Under the pieces are notes generated by a model, which was given only the letters and a program-made list of their open reading frames with translations, was not told the DNA's origin and ran no database searches. From Chamaecrista fasciculata (taxonomy: Eukaryota; Streptophyta; Magnoliopsida; Fabales; Fabaceae), in NCBI GenBank assembly GCA_003254925.1, contig QANZ01037222.1, positions 1 through 64,000 of the forward strand: a DNA stretch of 64,000 nt, written 5' to 3'. How positions within the stretch are numbered: position 1 is the first letter of the stretch; the number at the start of each line of letters is the position of its first letter. A program made the translations under genes and the position numbers. Positions 1 through 10,574 of the stretch are shown in pieces.

Positions 1-41
1 ATATTTATAAAATGATTGGCCCTAGGGCACAATCTCCAACA
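1..41 (+). repeat. 3' end of an LTR (same family as solo LTR at 767-2866)
   Basis: The first 41 bases match the last bases of the solo LTR at 767-2866 (shared TTGGCCCTAGGGCACAATCT) and end in CTCCAACA. They are therefore the 3' terminus of another plus-strand copy whose body lies left of the window. No primer binding site follows, so this is the end of a 3' LTR or of a solo LTR. Confidence 0.85.
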
Positions 42-522
42 GTGACAGCTATCACTGCCAGGGTACGGTGGGATTTCCAACCTTCCCTCCTGGTTGTCAG
101 TGATAGCCAAGAGTGCTTTTCATTGTTTGGTCTGCGCGCAGGGGGCGTTTCGGTCCTTTTGCGTGTCCTTCTTGTCCTGTCACGTGCTTTCAAGGATCTT
201 TGCATCTAATGCCAATATCTTGGCATTAAATGCTCGAGTGGGAGGGAACCTGCTTGGGTTGCCTCCCCGCCGGGTATCCCTTAGGTTCTTGATATTAATT
301 CCGAGGAGCTGATTCCGAGGAGTGTATATCATAAGGTAACGACTCTCTCTCTACAGATATTCAAACTCTCCATTATTCTCTCTCTAACTTAAGCATCGGA
401 GAAGAATCACAGGGAACCCCCTGTGCATTCTCGTTTGCAGGATCCGACGACCTCAACCTACCGGAGACTGCCCCCCAACTGTGAACTCAAGGTTAGATTT
501 ATCCTAATCCAGCTTTGTAGTT
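42..522. other. Unassigned LTR-like remnant
   Basis: No credible gene. The stretch contains CT-rich runs near 343-350 and 375-388, then a segment around AACTTAAGCATCGGAG, which resembles the R/U5 part of many plant Gypsy LTRs. A short inverted pair (GCTATCACTG near 48-57, CAGTGATAGC near 98-107) is present. It joins RF1 intron 1 sequence at about 523. The LTR reading rests only on resemblance. Confidence 0.35.
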
Positions 523-3500
523 TTCAAGTTCCATTCTAAAAATATGTTTACCACATTCTTCTCTTCAGATTCAATTTTCTAAAAACCAATTTTTTAACGT
601 TAAGTATGTTTGGACAAACTGGAAGTTGTTCACATTCATAATATGATATCTTTATTAATGGATTGATTGTAGCCATCGGTTCTTGAAAATTATGTTAATG
701 AGACGTAGGATAGTGTTACAACTGTATTTTGTTTTATCTTTCCTGGATTAAGAAAAACTCTTTATCTGTTGGAGATTATTGAACAAAACGCAGCGGAAAA
801 GGTAAAATTAAAATTTTTATAATCTCCTCGAAAGGATCCACTACTTGTGTTTATACCAGAGAAAAGATGTTTACCTAAATCAGACGGTTGCTTTGAAAAA
901 CGCAATTCCAAGAAGTCCACAGACTCGTGTCCTTCTTCTGCCGGTAATTCACACGAACAGTTTGGCAGATACTCAGGTGCTAGCCTCCAATCTCTTCTCC
1001 AAGAAATTATGGGAACGGATCTACAATCTTGGAATTTCAAGAACACTTCTTGAAATATCCAAGAATTCAAAGTGGCGCACCAAGAACCAATTTCTTGGCC
1101 ACTGACTTTAGGGTTAGTGCCTCTCTCTCTTCCTCACACACAAATCGCCTCTAAAACCCTAAGTTTAGGGTTAGTCGAACTCTCCCTTGTGCTCTCTTAG
1201 AATAGGCGACTTTTTTCTCCTCTTCTCTCTGAATAATAGGCGACTTGTGTGGTTTATAAAGAGTCCCCACTCCTTAAATTAGGGAATCACCAAATCTTGA
1301 TTATAAGATTACATTAATATTATAATTCAAAATTAAAAGGCAATCTTTAATTTAAATTTCAAGATCATATCTTGAAATTCAGAATGCACACTTCCCATTG
1401 GTTGGAATGAGTCAAGAGGATTTGAATTCTTAATTAAAATATTACATTAATATCTTAACTCAAAATTTAAAATGCATTCTTAAAATTCAAAATGCAAGAT
1501 CAAATCTTGCATTTGATTCTTCAAGTATGCGCCAGCCTCCTTGTTATTTTATACGGATTTAATAAATAAGATAACAAACCTAACTCTTAGGAAGTTATAA
1601 TCTTATTAATATCCTTAACAAATTGAATTAAAATATTACCCTAATATCTTAATTCAAATTCAAATCTTGAATTCAAATTTAAATCTTGAATTCAAATTTA
1701 AATCTTAAATTCAAATTAACAAAATCATATTTCATTAATTAATTCAAGAGTGAGGCGCCACCCTCCTCTTGTTATCCTTCAATATTAGAGAATTTAATAA
1801 ATCAATAATCCCTAACTCTTAGGAGACTTAGTCAATTCATTATTCGCCAATATTTTAAACAAGAATTCAATTGTAAATAGATTAATCAAATTAACTATTT
1901 AACAATTAATATATTTAAACTTGTCTAACAAATTTAAATATCACAAATGTAGATTTTATTTAAGACAAGACTTCATGTCCTAAGACATTCAACTATGTCT
2001 TAAATTGTGTCACTAAAGTGACTCACGAATTAACCTAATTCGTGTCCCATTACAGTATCTTGATCCTGCTCATGTGTGACCCAACAGGCCTCACGTGAAA
2101 TTGGCAGCAAGCCATCTCCATGACTCACAAGTCGAGAGCGGACTCTAGCAAGCCATCACGACTACCCAAAACACGTGAGTTATCGTTTTAACATAAACGA
2201 CTTAACCTTAGTACCACCTTGTCATAATCCCTATTGTCACACGATATTTTGGTCACGGATAAGGCATGGGAAAATCATCCTTGTAATCCAAACCATAACT
2301 TTCTCGATTCCTTGAGTTAGTCCCATTACCCATTGTCGCCACACATTCCTTGGACAAACTCATCGAGGGGCCCAGTCAAATATCTCTCAACTTAATGAGG
2401 GACAAAATTCTTTCTTGGTCAACCACATTCCTCAGCATGGCAAACAACTAAACCCGTACCTAGTCTGTATGGCTAACCTGTTACGGGCAACATTGGACTA
2501 GGCCAAAGTTCAGCATCTACAACGCTGGAATAATGAAGACCTCAGGTCTAAGGGCATCGTGACAGGTGTATAGGAGAGACTAGCTTATGATTAAACCCAT
2601 GCAGGACTCTCCGTGTCGGTCCAGCAACTTGTAACCCTTTACATAATTGCACCATGACTCTCGAGAAGCATCACATGCGTGTATTTCTATACACCGAAGT
2701 CATGCTGGTCTTAGTTCATTCACGTTCCCACGTGAATTATCGACCAGGGACAGTTTAGAATAATTATCACATAATTAATCAAGGATTGTTATCACAGTAA
2801 ACATGCTAATAATATGATAACGACGTAATTTATAAAATGATTGGCCCTAGGGCACAATCTCCATCATTATCGAGTAATAATAACTAACCACTTTGATCGA
2901 AGGTGCTTGGAATGCAGTGTAAAATTTGTCTTAAGTCTTTCAGTTATGATTCTTTGTATTTTGAATTTTGAACAGAACTGCAACCTCAGATGTCTACGGA
3001 CCTGCTAAAGGTAATGGAACAAAGATTATCCGCCATTGAGCACCGGACTGCTTGTCTTCAGAATCTTCTAAATCAGGTAAACCTTTTTTCTGCTTTTTTT
3101 TCTTTTTTTTTTTAATGTGTTTTGGTTGCTGTGTTACTCTTCTTTGAGAGAAAGCCTGAAGTTGTTTGTACTTCTTGTGTATAAAAATAAGCTTATACGT
3201 TATTAATAATTGAGTTCATTTTTTATTGTTGATTGAAGACAGCCAGAAGCGTCACCATCAGAATACACAACCCAGTAAGGTATCTTAGTTATTTCAATTG
3301 TTAGCTATTTCCAAAGCTTGACTCATGTAGCTTGTGTCGAGCTATGTGAGCATTAGGTAATCTTTCTGTTAAGGTTTTCAGTGAGAAGCTGTTAGAAGAA
3401 TCATTAACTCTGATCCCGTTGGACTGTAAATCAACAAACTGATTGGTGATAGGTCTCTGTTTTCTTTGTTTTTGTCTTTTCTTCTCTATTTATCTTGCCT

Positions 3501-5567
3501 CTTCTCTCTTTTCCATTTTAGGCGTTATCCATTTATTTCTTCTGATATCACACATTTGCTTTTTTCAGATAAGGATAAAAACTTTTTTAGTTAGGTACCA
3601 ATCAGCCCTAATTGTGCTCTTGAAGATGATTTAAAGTTGAAAGTATGCTAATTTTTATATCATGGTTAGAGTGTAACATTCATGAGAGGGGGTGGGAAGT
3701 TCTGATGAACTCTACAGGTTTTTCCAGCATGCAGTAGTTACTAAACTATGATTTTTGGTGTTTCTTTTATATCATCCTGTCTGCAGGAAATTGGTGGCCT
3801 AAAGTCATTAATAGATGAATGTTCCGAAGACAAATTAATGTTTAAGTTGGCAACAGAAGAATTTGACCAGGCCATTGAGGAAGAAAGCAGACTGCAAAAG
3901 TTGTTACTCAAGTCATTACTTCCTAACGATGATGCTGATGACAGGGACTGCATTTTGGAGGTTAGAGCAGGTACAATGACACATTTGGAAATGAACATTT
4001 AGTATTGATATTTGATGCTCATCAGACAACTGCTTCAACTTTACATTTCTTCTGAAATATTTGTCTATCTTTTATTTCTCTCCTGCGTTTTCCCCATCAT
4101 TTGCTATTATAATTATTAACAACTAATATTCTTCATTAGGTACTGGTGGGGAGGAGGCTTCCTTATTTGCAATGGACATCTTTAAAATGTAAGATTACAT
4201 GGTTTTCTTAAAATTGGCTGGAATCTGTTGCTATGGCTTTCTGAAAAGGATGTTGCTTGACACAATATAGGTATGAGAAGTATGCTCACAAGAAAGGCTG
4301 GAAATTTGAAGTAGTAGATGTAGCTCAATCTGATATTAAAGGATACAAGGTACATATTTCATTCTCCTCATTAGTTTATATTATGTTTCATGAGCTGTTG
4401 ATGACTTCATGCTAATATTGAATATCATGTAGTAATTGATGCATTTTTGTTTGGATTTCACCTTCTCAGGAGGCTAGTGCAGCCATTGCAGGAGCTGGTG
4501 TTTTTGGCAAACTGAAATTTGAGAGTGGAGTCCACAGAGTACAGGTTTAACTATTTCCCATCACTTGCATTTTGTTACCACTTCTATAAATTACTGATAT
4601 GCTTTTTTTATTTATTTAACAGCGTGTTCCTGTGACAGAAAAGTCAGGACGAGTACACACCAGTGGTGTTTCTGTTGCCATCCTACCTCAGGCTGATGAG
4701 GTAATTATCTTTTGGACCTTGCCCTGTAATGTGGGCCTGAATATTTGTTGTATCCTAGAATATAGAATGGTACTCTGAGGCAGAAATTTCCTTAAAATGA
4801 CAAAAATGGGCATTTGTTAGAGCTCAATGCTATTGTATTACTTATCATGATACAACAACCAAAACCTTTTCCCACTAGTTGGGGTTGGCTATATAGATCA
4901 ATTGACATGAATATGTTCTGTCTTTACACATTTCTATGGTTAGGTTATTAATAATTCAATCCTTCCTAATATTGATAAGTAAGTAATACTTATCAAGATA
5001 AACAGTAGTTAATCCCTCTTGTATATGACAAGAGATTGATTACAGGAAAAAATAACATACACAAAATGCAGAATTATTACATCATTATCTGGCTTTCATG
5101 AGGTCAGACTCTCTCCCAGACCTTTCCCTAACATTTACCTTACCTTTCCACAATACAAAAGCACTAGTTAAAATCCCTGACACAACCCACACCAGCATGC
5201 TGCTATGCATTCCCTCTTGTCTGTATTATCCAGCTCAGCTTCCTTTTTGTTCAACCCACACCAGCTCAACCCTTTCACACACCTTCGTACCATTTAATTT
5301 GGGCTCAGGCTCCGCTACTGCCGACCCAACCTGATTTGTTCTTTCTTAATTCCCTCAGGCCCATAAGCATCATTTTCCACTTTACCTGCATCTTCCATTT
5401 TAGTTCATCTTTTATTTTTTCTTTTTCTTAGTTTTGTTAATTGAATTATTGGTCTTGGGATATTAGATTATCTTGAATGTTCATTCTTGTATGATGCAAT
5501 ATTTACATGATGTTTACTTCCTTTCTTTTCCCTTTGCAATAATTTTGCTATCATATGCCTTTGGCCT
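523..5567 (+). pseudogene. Organellar peptide chain release factor 1, degenerate copy A (exons 2-8)
   Basis: RF1 reads stop codons UAA/UAG on organellar ribosomes and triggers peptide release. Exons with GT-AG borders: 2976-3076 (LLKVMEQRLSAIEHR), 3243-about 3265 (truncated), 3787-3970 (GGLKSLIDEC, LLKSLLPNDDADDRDCILEV), 4140-4188 (GTGGEEASLFAMDIF), 4271-4349 (YEKYAHKKGWKFEVVDV), 4470-4544 (GKLKFESGVHRVQ) and 4623-4700 ([14 protein letters not shown]). The last holds the PxT stop-codon-recognition tripeptide as PVT. Exon 3 has lost most of its length by a deletion that copy B (27242-27340) lacks. Intron 1 holds a solo LTR, and the copy is cut at about 5567 by a Gypsy fragment, so the GGQ domain is absent. 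Mitochondrial rather than plastid type is my guess from the exon wording. Confidence 0.88.
767..2866 (+). mobile_element. Solo LTR, 2,100 bp, with TTATC target-site duplication
   Basis: Begins TGTTGGAGATT and ends AATCTCCATCA, a near-perfect short terminal inverted repeat. It is flanked by TTATC at 762-766 and 2867-2871. Copy B of the same intron (near 26870-26885) has TTATC once with no insert, so it is a natural empty site. No coding region or primer site is inside. A solo LTR of this kind forms by recombination between the two LTRs of a full element. The same family occurs at 1-41 and, inverted, at 63132-64000. Confidence 0.95.
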
Positions 5568-6725
5568 TGTGCGCACTGACCATGGCAGTCTCAAGTATCT
5601 CTTGAATCAGCGTGTGACTACTCCAGAACAGCAGAGACTTATTTTGAAACTTCTTCCATTTGATTTCTCTATCATCTACAAGCCGGGCAGAGATAATCAA
5701 GGTGCTGATGCGCTTTCAAGACAACCTAACAGGGGGAATTTTTATCTATGGTGCTTCCTATTCCTTTAGATTTTTTGGAATTTGATGAGGCTCTACTTCA
5801 GGATCCATTTACTAAAGAACTTCTGGAGTTGCTCTCTTAAAATCCAAATGCTTCTCCCCCATATTCCTTGGTTGATGGGAAGTTATTCTACAAGGATCGC
5901 TTGGTAATTCTGCAATCAGGGCCTCTACGTTAGAAGTTTCTTGTAGAATCTCATTCCTCTTTAATTGGTGGTCATGGGGGATTTCTGAAAACCTTGAAGA
6001 GATTGAATGCCACTGTTTATTGGCCTCACATGAAGACGGACGTTAGAAACTTCGTCCAGCAATGTTTGACATGTCAACAGACAAAATACCAAACTTTGGC
6101 ACCAGCGGGGTTGCTTCAACCACTTCCTATTCCACAAAAAGTATGGGAGGATATTTCTATGGACTTCATTGTGGGTTTACCGAGATCTAGCTGTTTTGAT
6201 GCAATTTGTGTGGTTGTGGATCGCCTTAGCAAATATTGTCATTTCATTCCTCTATGCCATCCTTATTCTGCTCTTACAGTGGCTGCCGTATTTTGTAAGG
6301 AGATTATCCGCTTACATGGGTTTCCAAGAACCATTATTTTTGATCGGGATACTTTGTTTCTTAGCAATTTTTGGCAGGAGCTGTTTCGTATTAGTGGTAC
6401 TAAATTGTGCATGAGTACAGCCTATCATCCTCAGTCTGATGGCCAGACTGAAGTTATGAATTGCTGTCTAGAGGATTATCTGCGTTGTTTTGCACATGAG
6501 CAGCCAAAGACATGGAGTAAGTATCTTTGTTGGGCTGAATACTCTTACAATACTAGTTTCCATACTTCTGCTGGGGTCACACCTTTCAAGATTGTATATG
6601 GGAGAGATCCACCTTCTCTTCATCCCTTTGTTAAAGGCGAAACTAACAATGCGACATTGGAGGAACAATTGTTAGAGAGGGATGCTATGTTAGAAGTCAT
6701 TAAAGGTAATCTACTCAAAGCCTAA
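5568..6725 (+). pseudogene. Gypsy (Reina-like chromovirus) RNase H end plus integrase fragment
   Basis: The copy starts inside RNase H (TDHGSLKYLLNQ, then GADALSRQP near 5703-5730) and runs into integrase. The HHCC zinc region is visible (GGHGGF, CLTCQQTK near 6063-6090). The catalytic core follows: SMDFIVGLP, FDRDTLFL and GQTEVMN supply the D, D and E. Stops at about 5767, 5837 and 5930 break the region 5760-5990; the 5994-6725 frame is open. It is joined directly to RF1 intron 7 on the left. Sequence style suggests the Reina clade of chromoviruses, unlike the CRM-like RT at 7785-10538, so the two are probably not one element. Confidence 0.85.
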
Positions 6726-6876
6726 CAACGTATGAAAGTCAGGCAGATTCACATAGGAGGGACTTACAATTTCAGAGTGGCGACATGGTTTTTGATGGGA
6801 AACCTTGGAAGACTTATTCTAGGAAAAAGAAGAGAATTATTACTTAGATTTTGTCATTTGACTTTTACTATTTTGT
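6726..6876. other. Tail of the Gypsy fragment
   Basis: Frame-shifted continuation of the integrase C-terminus (a QRMK-like segment at about 6726-6738, then text such as GDMVFDGKPW in another frame near 6777-6812). No chromodomain could be recognised before the LTR start. Confidence 0.4.
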
Positions 6877-7122
6877 TGTTGGAAGTTGTTAGCTTTTATA
6901 TTTTTGGGAACTAGCTTGCTTTTATTATTGTCTTGAGAATTGTTATGTGGCTTTATTATCTTTGACTGAGCTGCACTTATATATGTAGCTCCCCTTTATT
7001 TTGAAATCAGACTTGATAATTATAGATTGATATTCAGATTTGCTCTCACATCTCCCTCCCTTTCTTTCTCTCCCTTCATTCTTTCTCCCTTCAATTCTTG
7101 CATTCTTCTAAGTTTTACATCA
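6877..7122 (+). repeat. Putative LTR upstream of the CRM-like gag-pol
   Basis: About 246 bp, starting TGTTGGAAG and ending TTTTACATCA, followed two bases later by a perfect initiator-Met primer site. The pyrimidine-rich stretch near 7050-7090 is typical of an LTR end. No second copy of this LTR is present, so the left border is an estimate. It differs from the 3' LTR at 14543-14722 that closes this mosaic. Confidence 0.6.
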
Positions 7123-7124
7123 AG

Positions 7125-7136
7125 TGGTATCAGAGC
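7125..7136 (+). other. Primer binding site, tRNA-iMet type
   Basis: TGGTATCAGAGC is complementary to the 3' end of plant initiator methionine tRNA, the usual primer for Copia elements and chromoviruses. It lies two bases after the LTR end. Confidence 0.9.
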
Positions 7137-7784
7137 TTAACATCTTTCCACCCACCTTCACTGCCCAAGGTCGCCGGAAACCACCCTAAAGTCGCCGGAA
7201 CCCTAAAAAACGCTACTGCCAAGGCTGTATCATCTCCGACCAGTCACCAAAACCAAAAACTGACTACACCATTAGAACCGCAGCCACCAACTCGGCCCAC
7301 CCCCGAAGTACGGTCGCCGTCGTCACGCGCCTCCACGCGCCGGTGAGGCTTCTCGCGCGTGGGCTTCACGCGCTGCACGCGCCTGACGCTGTAAAGTTGT
7401 TCTGCAGCTGTTTAATCCCATTTTCTCACCTGTTTTTGTGCTATCCTTCAACCTTTGGTGTAGGAAAGTCCTTGGAGAGTAATTGGGGAACAATTTTAAT
7501 TGTTTTGGCTCTTTAAATTGCTCAAGTAAGGCATTTCTACTCTCTTGAATTCTGTCTCTAGTGGCTAAATTAGTATAGCTTTTGCAAGTGGCATGTTTCT
7601 TTAATTCTTTTTATCCTAGTGTTTTGCATAACATAATTACCCTAAAAAAAATATATATATATAGCAGATGATATACTTTGTTTATTACTTATGTAGTTTA
7701 GCTTTAGTCTCAGCATTTTCACAATTTTTTCTTGTATGACCATCCGTGACCTATATGATAGCCTAGAACACTTAAAAGAAAAAA
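7137..7784 (+). other. 5' leader with GC-rich CACGCGCC motifs
   Basis: Untranslated leader between primer site and gag start. The 7150-7390 part is GC-rich, with repeated CGCCGGAA and CACGCGCC-type motifs; the rest is AT-rich. Similar GC-rich motifs lie in the leaders at 21720-22105, 37790-37940 (minus strand) and 42845-42870. Short reading frames here do not look like proteins. Confidence 0.6.
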
Positions 7785-10574
7785 ATGGAAACCTTCCAAA
7801 AGAGCCTGGACGAACTTAAACTGGACCGTCAAAATGATAGGGAATATATGGACCGTCGCTTTGAGGAAGTAATAGGTGCTATTAGTGTACTGTCTAGGCA
7901 GCAAAATGGGAAGAATGGTGAAGGTTTAGTTGTGAATCAAGATGATCACTCTAGGGGTAGAATGGGTGCTAATCAAGATACGGGTAATGGGTCAAACCAA
8001 AGGACTTCCCCAGTAGGTGTCAATGGAAACCAACAATATTCTGTAGGTCCTCCTCCTAGGTTTACTAGAGAACCTCCTCGAAGGCTTCCCCCACAACACC
8101 ATGAAATTGGGGAAGATCAATGGGATGAATGGGAGTCTGTTGGCCACCATGCTAGGAACCATGACTTACCCTTTGAGCATGCTCGGGATAGGTATAGGAG
8201 AACACCGAATGACTACAATGATATTACCCGTAGGGTCAAAATTGAGGCCCCTGAATATGATGGGAAATTAGACCCAAATGTCTTTCTAGACTGGTTGTCT
8301 AACCTTGATGACTACTTTGATTGGTATGACATGAATGACCTTCAGCGTGTTCGCTTTGCTAGGATGAAGTTGGCAGGGCCTGCCAAGAAATATTGGCAAA
8401 CTGTTCAGAGAAACCTTGAGCGCCTAGGTCAACCACAAATTGAGGTTTGGGCTGAAATGAAAATGAAATTGAAAGAGAAATACTTGCCCACTCACTATAA
8501 GAGTCAGTTAATGAATCAATTGCTTAACCTCAAACAGACCTCTAATGTGACTGATTACATGACCCGTTTTGATGAACTTATGCTTAGATGTGACATTCAG
8601 GAAGAACAATGGGTAACGGTCACTAGGTTTGTTAATGGGCTTCGCTTTGAGATCCAGAGGGAACTTAGGTTGAGTTTTCCTGATTCTGTAGAAGAGGCTT
8701 ACAATAGGGCTCTTGAAGTAGAATCCTTGTCTAGATATACGTCTGCTAGGCGTTTCACTTCTGTTGGATCAGACCTCAGGTCGTCCCAAACTTCTGCTTC
8801 AGCTAGTCGTTCTGTGGGGGTACCCCAACCTAAGACTGTTTCTGTGTACCACAATCAATTGTCAGGTCCTAGGAACGAATCGACAAGGTCTAGCTCTCGC
8901 CCTAGTGGCCCCACTGTAGAATGTTTTCGTTGTCATGCTAAGGGTCATATTGCTTCTAGATGTCCACATCGCACATTACTGCTAGAAAACCAGTCCGGTG
9001 TTCTAGAGGAGGCCACAGACACTGATATTGTTGAGCCTCTTGAATGTCCATCTGATATTGAGGAAGAGACTCTAGTTGAGGGATCATGCCAAGATTCCAC
9101 GCCTCTCAATGTAATGAGGTGCCTCCTTGCAAATCCCATGCCCAATGACTCTTGGAAAAGAACTAGTATTTTCCATACTTTTGTGAAATGTGGAGGTAAA
9201 GTGTGCAAGTTAGTCATTGACGGAGGTAGTTCTAGGAATGTTGTCTCCACTTTAGGAGTGGCTAGGCTTGGTCTAAAGACAGAACCTCACCCTAAACCTT
9301 TTAGGGTAGCTTGGGTAGATAAGACGTCTTTACCTGTGACTCAGCAGTGTCGTGTCCCCATCCAGTTAGGAGAGTATCAAGAAGAGGTCTTATGTGACGT
9401 TCTTCCTATGGATGTTGCTCATGTTCTAGTAGGCAGACCGTGGCTATATGATCATAATGTCACTAGCTATGGGAAGGAAAATACTCATACATTTAAACAT
9501 GGGGGAAAGACAATTTTGTTGCAACCGGCCAAGCCTGAAACTGAGAACAAGACATCCCTCAAGCCCAACCATCTTAACACTGGGAACCACAATCTTCATT
9601 TCTTAACCCATAAGCAATTTGAAGTTGAAAGCAAAGAATTGGGTGTCATGCTTGCTTTAGTTCCTAAGCTTTCTGTTAGATTAACTTCTGTTGGTAATTG
9701 TGAGGTACCTTGTGAGGTATCTCAGCTTTTGGAGGAGTTTCGAGATATCTCCCCATATGAGCTTCCTTTAGAGCTCCCACCCATGAGAGACATTCAACAT
9801 GCTATTGATCTAGTTCCTGGTTCTCAGCTTCCTAATCTTCCGCACTATAGAATGAACCCAAAGGATAGAGAAGAACTCAATAGGCAAGTTCAAGGGTTGC
9901 TTGAAAAGGGATATATCCAGCATAGTTTGAGCCCATGTGCTGTGCCTGCTCTTTTGACACCTAAGAAGGATGGCTCTTGGAGAATGTGTGTAGATAGTCG
10001 TGCAGTTAATAAGATCACAGTAAAGTATAGGTTTCCTATCCCTAGGCTTGAAGATATGCTTGATTTGGTAGCTGGGTCTCATTGGTTTTCAAAAATTGAT
10101 CTTAGGAGTGGTTACCATCAGATTAGAATCCGACCTGGGGATGAGTGGAAGACTGCCTTCAAGACACAAGATGGGTTATTTGAATGGTTAGTAATGCCTT
10201 TTGGTCTCTCTAATGCTCCTAGCACCTTTATGAGAGTCATGACTCATACTTTTAGACCTTTCCTAGGCAAGTTTCTGATTGTTTATTTTGATGACATATT
10301 GATTTACAGCCAATCTAGGGAAGAGCATTTAACCCACCTTCATAAGGTTTTTCTTATCCTTCGTCAGGAAAAGTTCTATGTCAACCTTTCAAAGTGCTCA
10401 TTCTTGCAAACTCAGGTTGTTTTCCTTGGTTTCATAGTCTCTGAAAAGGGTTTATCTGCTGACCCTGAGAAGGTCGATGTTATTCGACAATGGCCTGAGC
10501 CGAAGTCTCTTACTGAAGTCCGTAGCTTCCATGGCTTGTACCATCTTTCACCTGTTACATCTCCTGTTGCATGA
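7785..10574 (+). CDS. Gypsy (CRM-like chromovirus) gag-protease-RT, fused in frame to Copia pre-integrase
   Basis: Open frame of 929 codons from the ATG at 7785. Order: gag domain (about residues 150-320), CCHC zinc knuckle CFRCHAKGHIASRCP (about 382), aspartic protease with LVIDGGSSRNV (about 475), and reverse transcriptase with SKIDLRSGYHQIRI and the catalytic YFDDIL (about 834). The frame reaches the RT end (EVRSFHG) and at 10533-10538 switches to GLYHLSPVTSPVA, which is Copia pre-integrase also seen on the minus strand at 31690-31720. A TGA follows at 10572-10574. Gypsy RNase H and integrase are missing. The DGGS protease and the RT wording point to the CRM/Galadriel side of the chromoviruses. 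Confidence 0.92.
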   Translation: METFQKSLDELKLDRQNDREYMDRRFEEVIGAISVLSRQQNGKNGEGLVVNQDDHSRGRMGANQDTGNGSNQRTSPVGVNGNQQYSVGPPPRFTREPPRRLPPQHHEIGEDQWDEWESVGHHARNHDLPFEHARDRYRRTPNDYNDITRRVKIEAPEYDGKLDPNVFLDWLSNLDDYFDWYDMNDLQRVRFARMKLAGPAKKYWQTVQRNLERLGQPQIEVWAEMKMKLKEKYLPTHYKSQLMNQLLNLKQTSNVTDYMTRFDELMLRCDIQEEQWVTVTRFVNGLRFEIQRELRLSFPDSVEEAYNRALEVESLSRYTSARRFTSVGSDLRSSQTSASASRSVGVPQPKTVSVYHNQLSGPRNESTRSSSRPSGPTVECFRCHAKGHIASRCPHRTLLLENQSGVLEEATDTDIVEPLECPSDIEEETLVEGSCQDSTPLNVMRCLLANPMPNDSWKRTSIFHTFVKCGGKVCKLVIDGGSSRNVVSTLGVARLGLKTEPHPKPFRVAWVDKTSLPVTQQCRVPIQLGEYQEEVLCDVLPMDVAHVLVGRPWLYDHNVTSYGKENTHTFKHGGKTILLQPAKPETENKTSLKPNHLNTGNHNLHFLTHKQFEVESKELGVMLALVPKLSVRLTSVGNCEVPCEVSQLLEEFRDISPYELPLELPPMRDIQHAIDLVPGSQLPNLPHYRMNPKDREELNRQVQGLLEKGYIQHSLSPCAVPALLTPKKDGSWRMCVDSRAVNKITVKYRFPIPRLEDMLDLVAGSHWFSKIDLRSGYHQIRIRPGDEWKTAFKTQDGLFEWLVMPFGLSNAPSTFMRVMTHTFRPFLGKFLIVYFDDILIYSQSREEHLTHLHKVFLILRQEKFYVNLSKCSFLQTQVVFLGFIVSEKGLSADPEKVDVIRQWPEPKSLTEVRSFHGLYHLSPVTSPVA
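10533..10538 (+). other. Gypsy-Copia recombination junction
   Basis: GGCTTG is what both parents plausibly share: the Gypsy RT end (...SFHGL) and the Copia segment, whose other copy reads AAGGCTTGTACC on the minus strand near 31710-31722. Left of it the frame is Gypsy RT, right of it Copia pre-integrase, in the same reading frame. Confidence 0.75.

Noticed and set aside
3741..3998. Minus-strand frame opposite RF1 exon 4 (and the similar one at 27895-28086)
   Set aside because: It is the antisense shadow of a conserved exon with clear RF1 wording on the plus strand.
5568..10538. One circularly permuted Gypsy element (RNase H-integrase-LTR-gag-RT)
   Set aside because: The integrase wording resembles Reina and the RT resembles CRM, so two different elements are more likely. 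Kept only as a lower-interest question.
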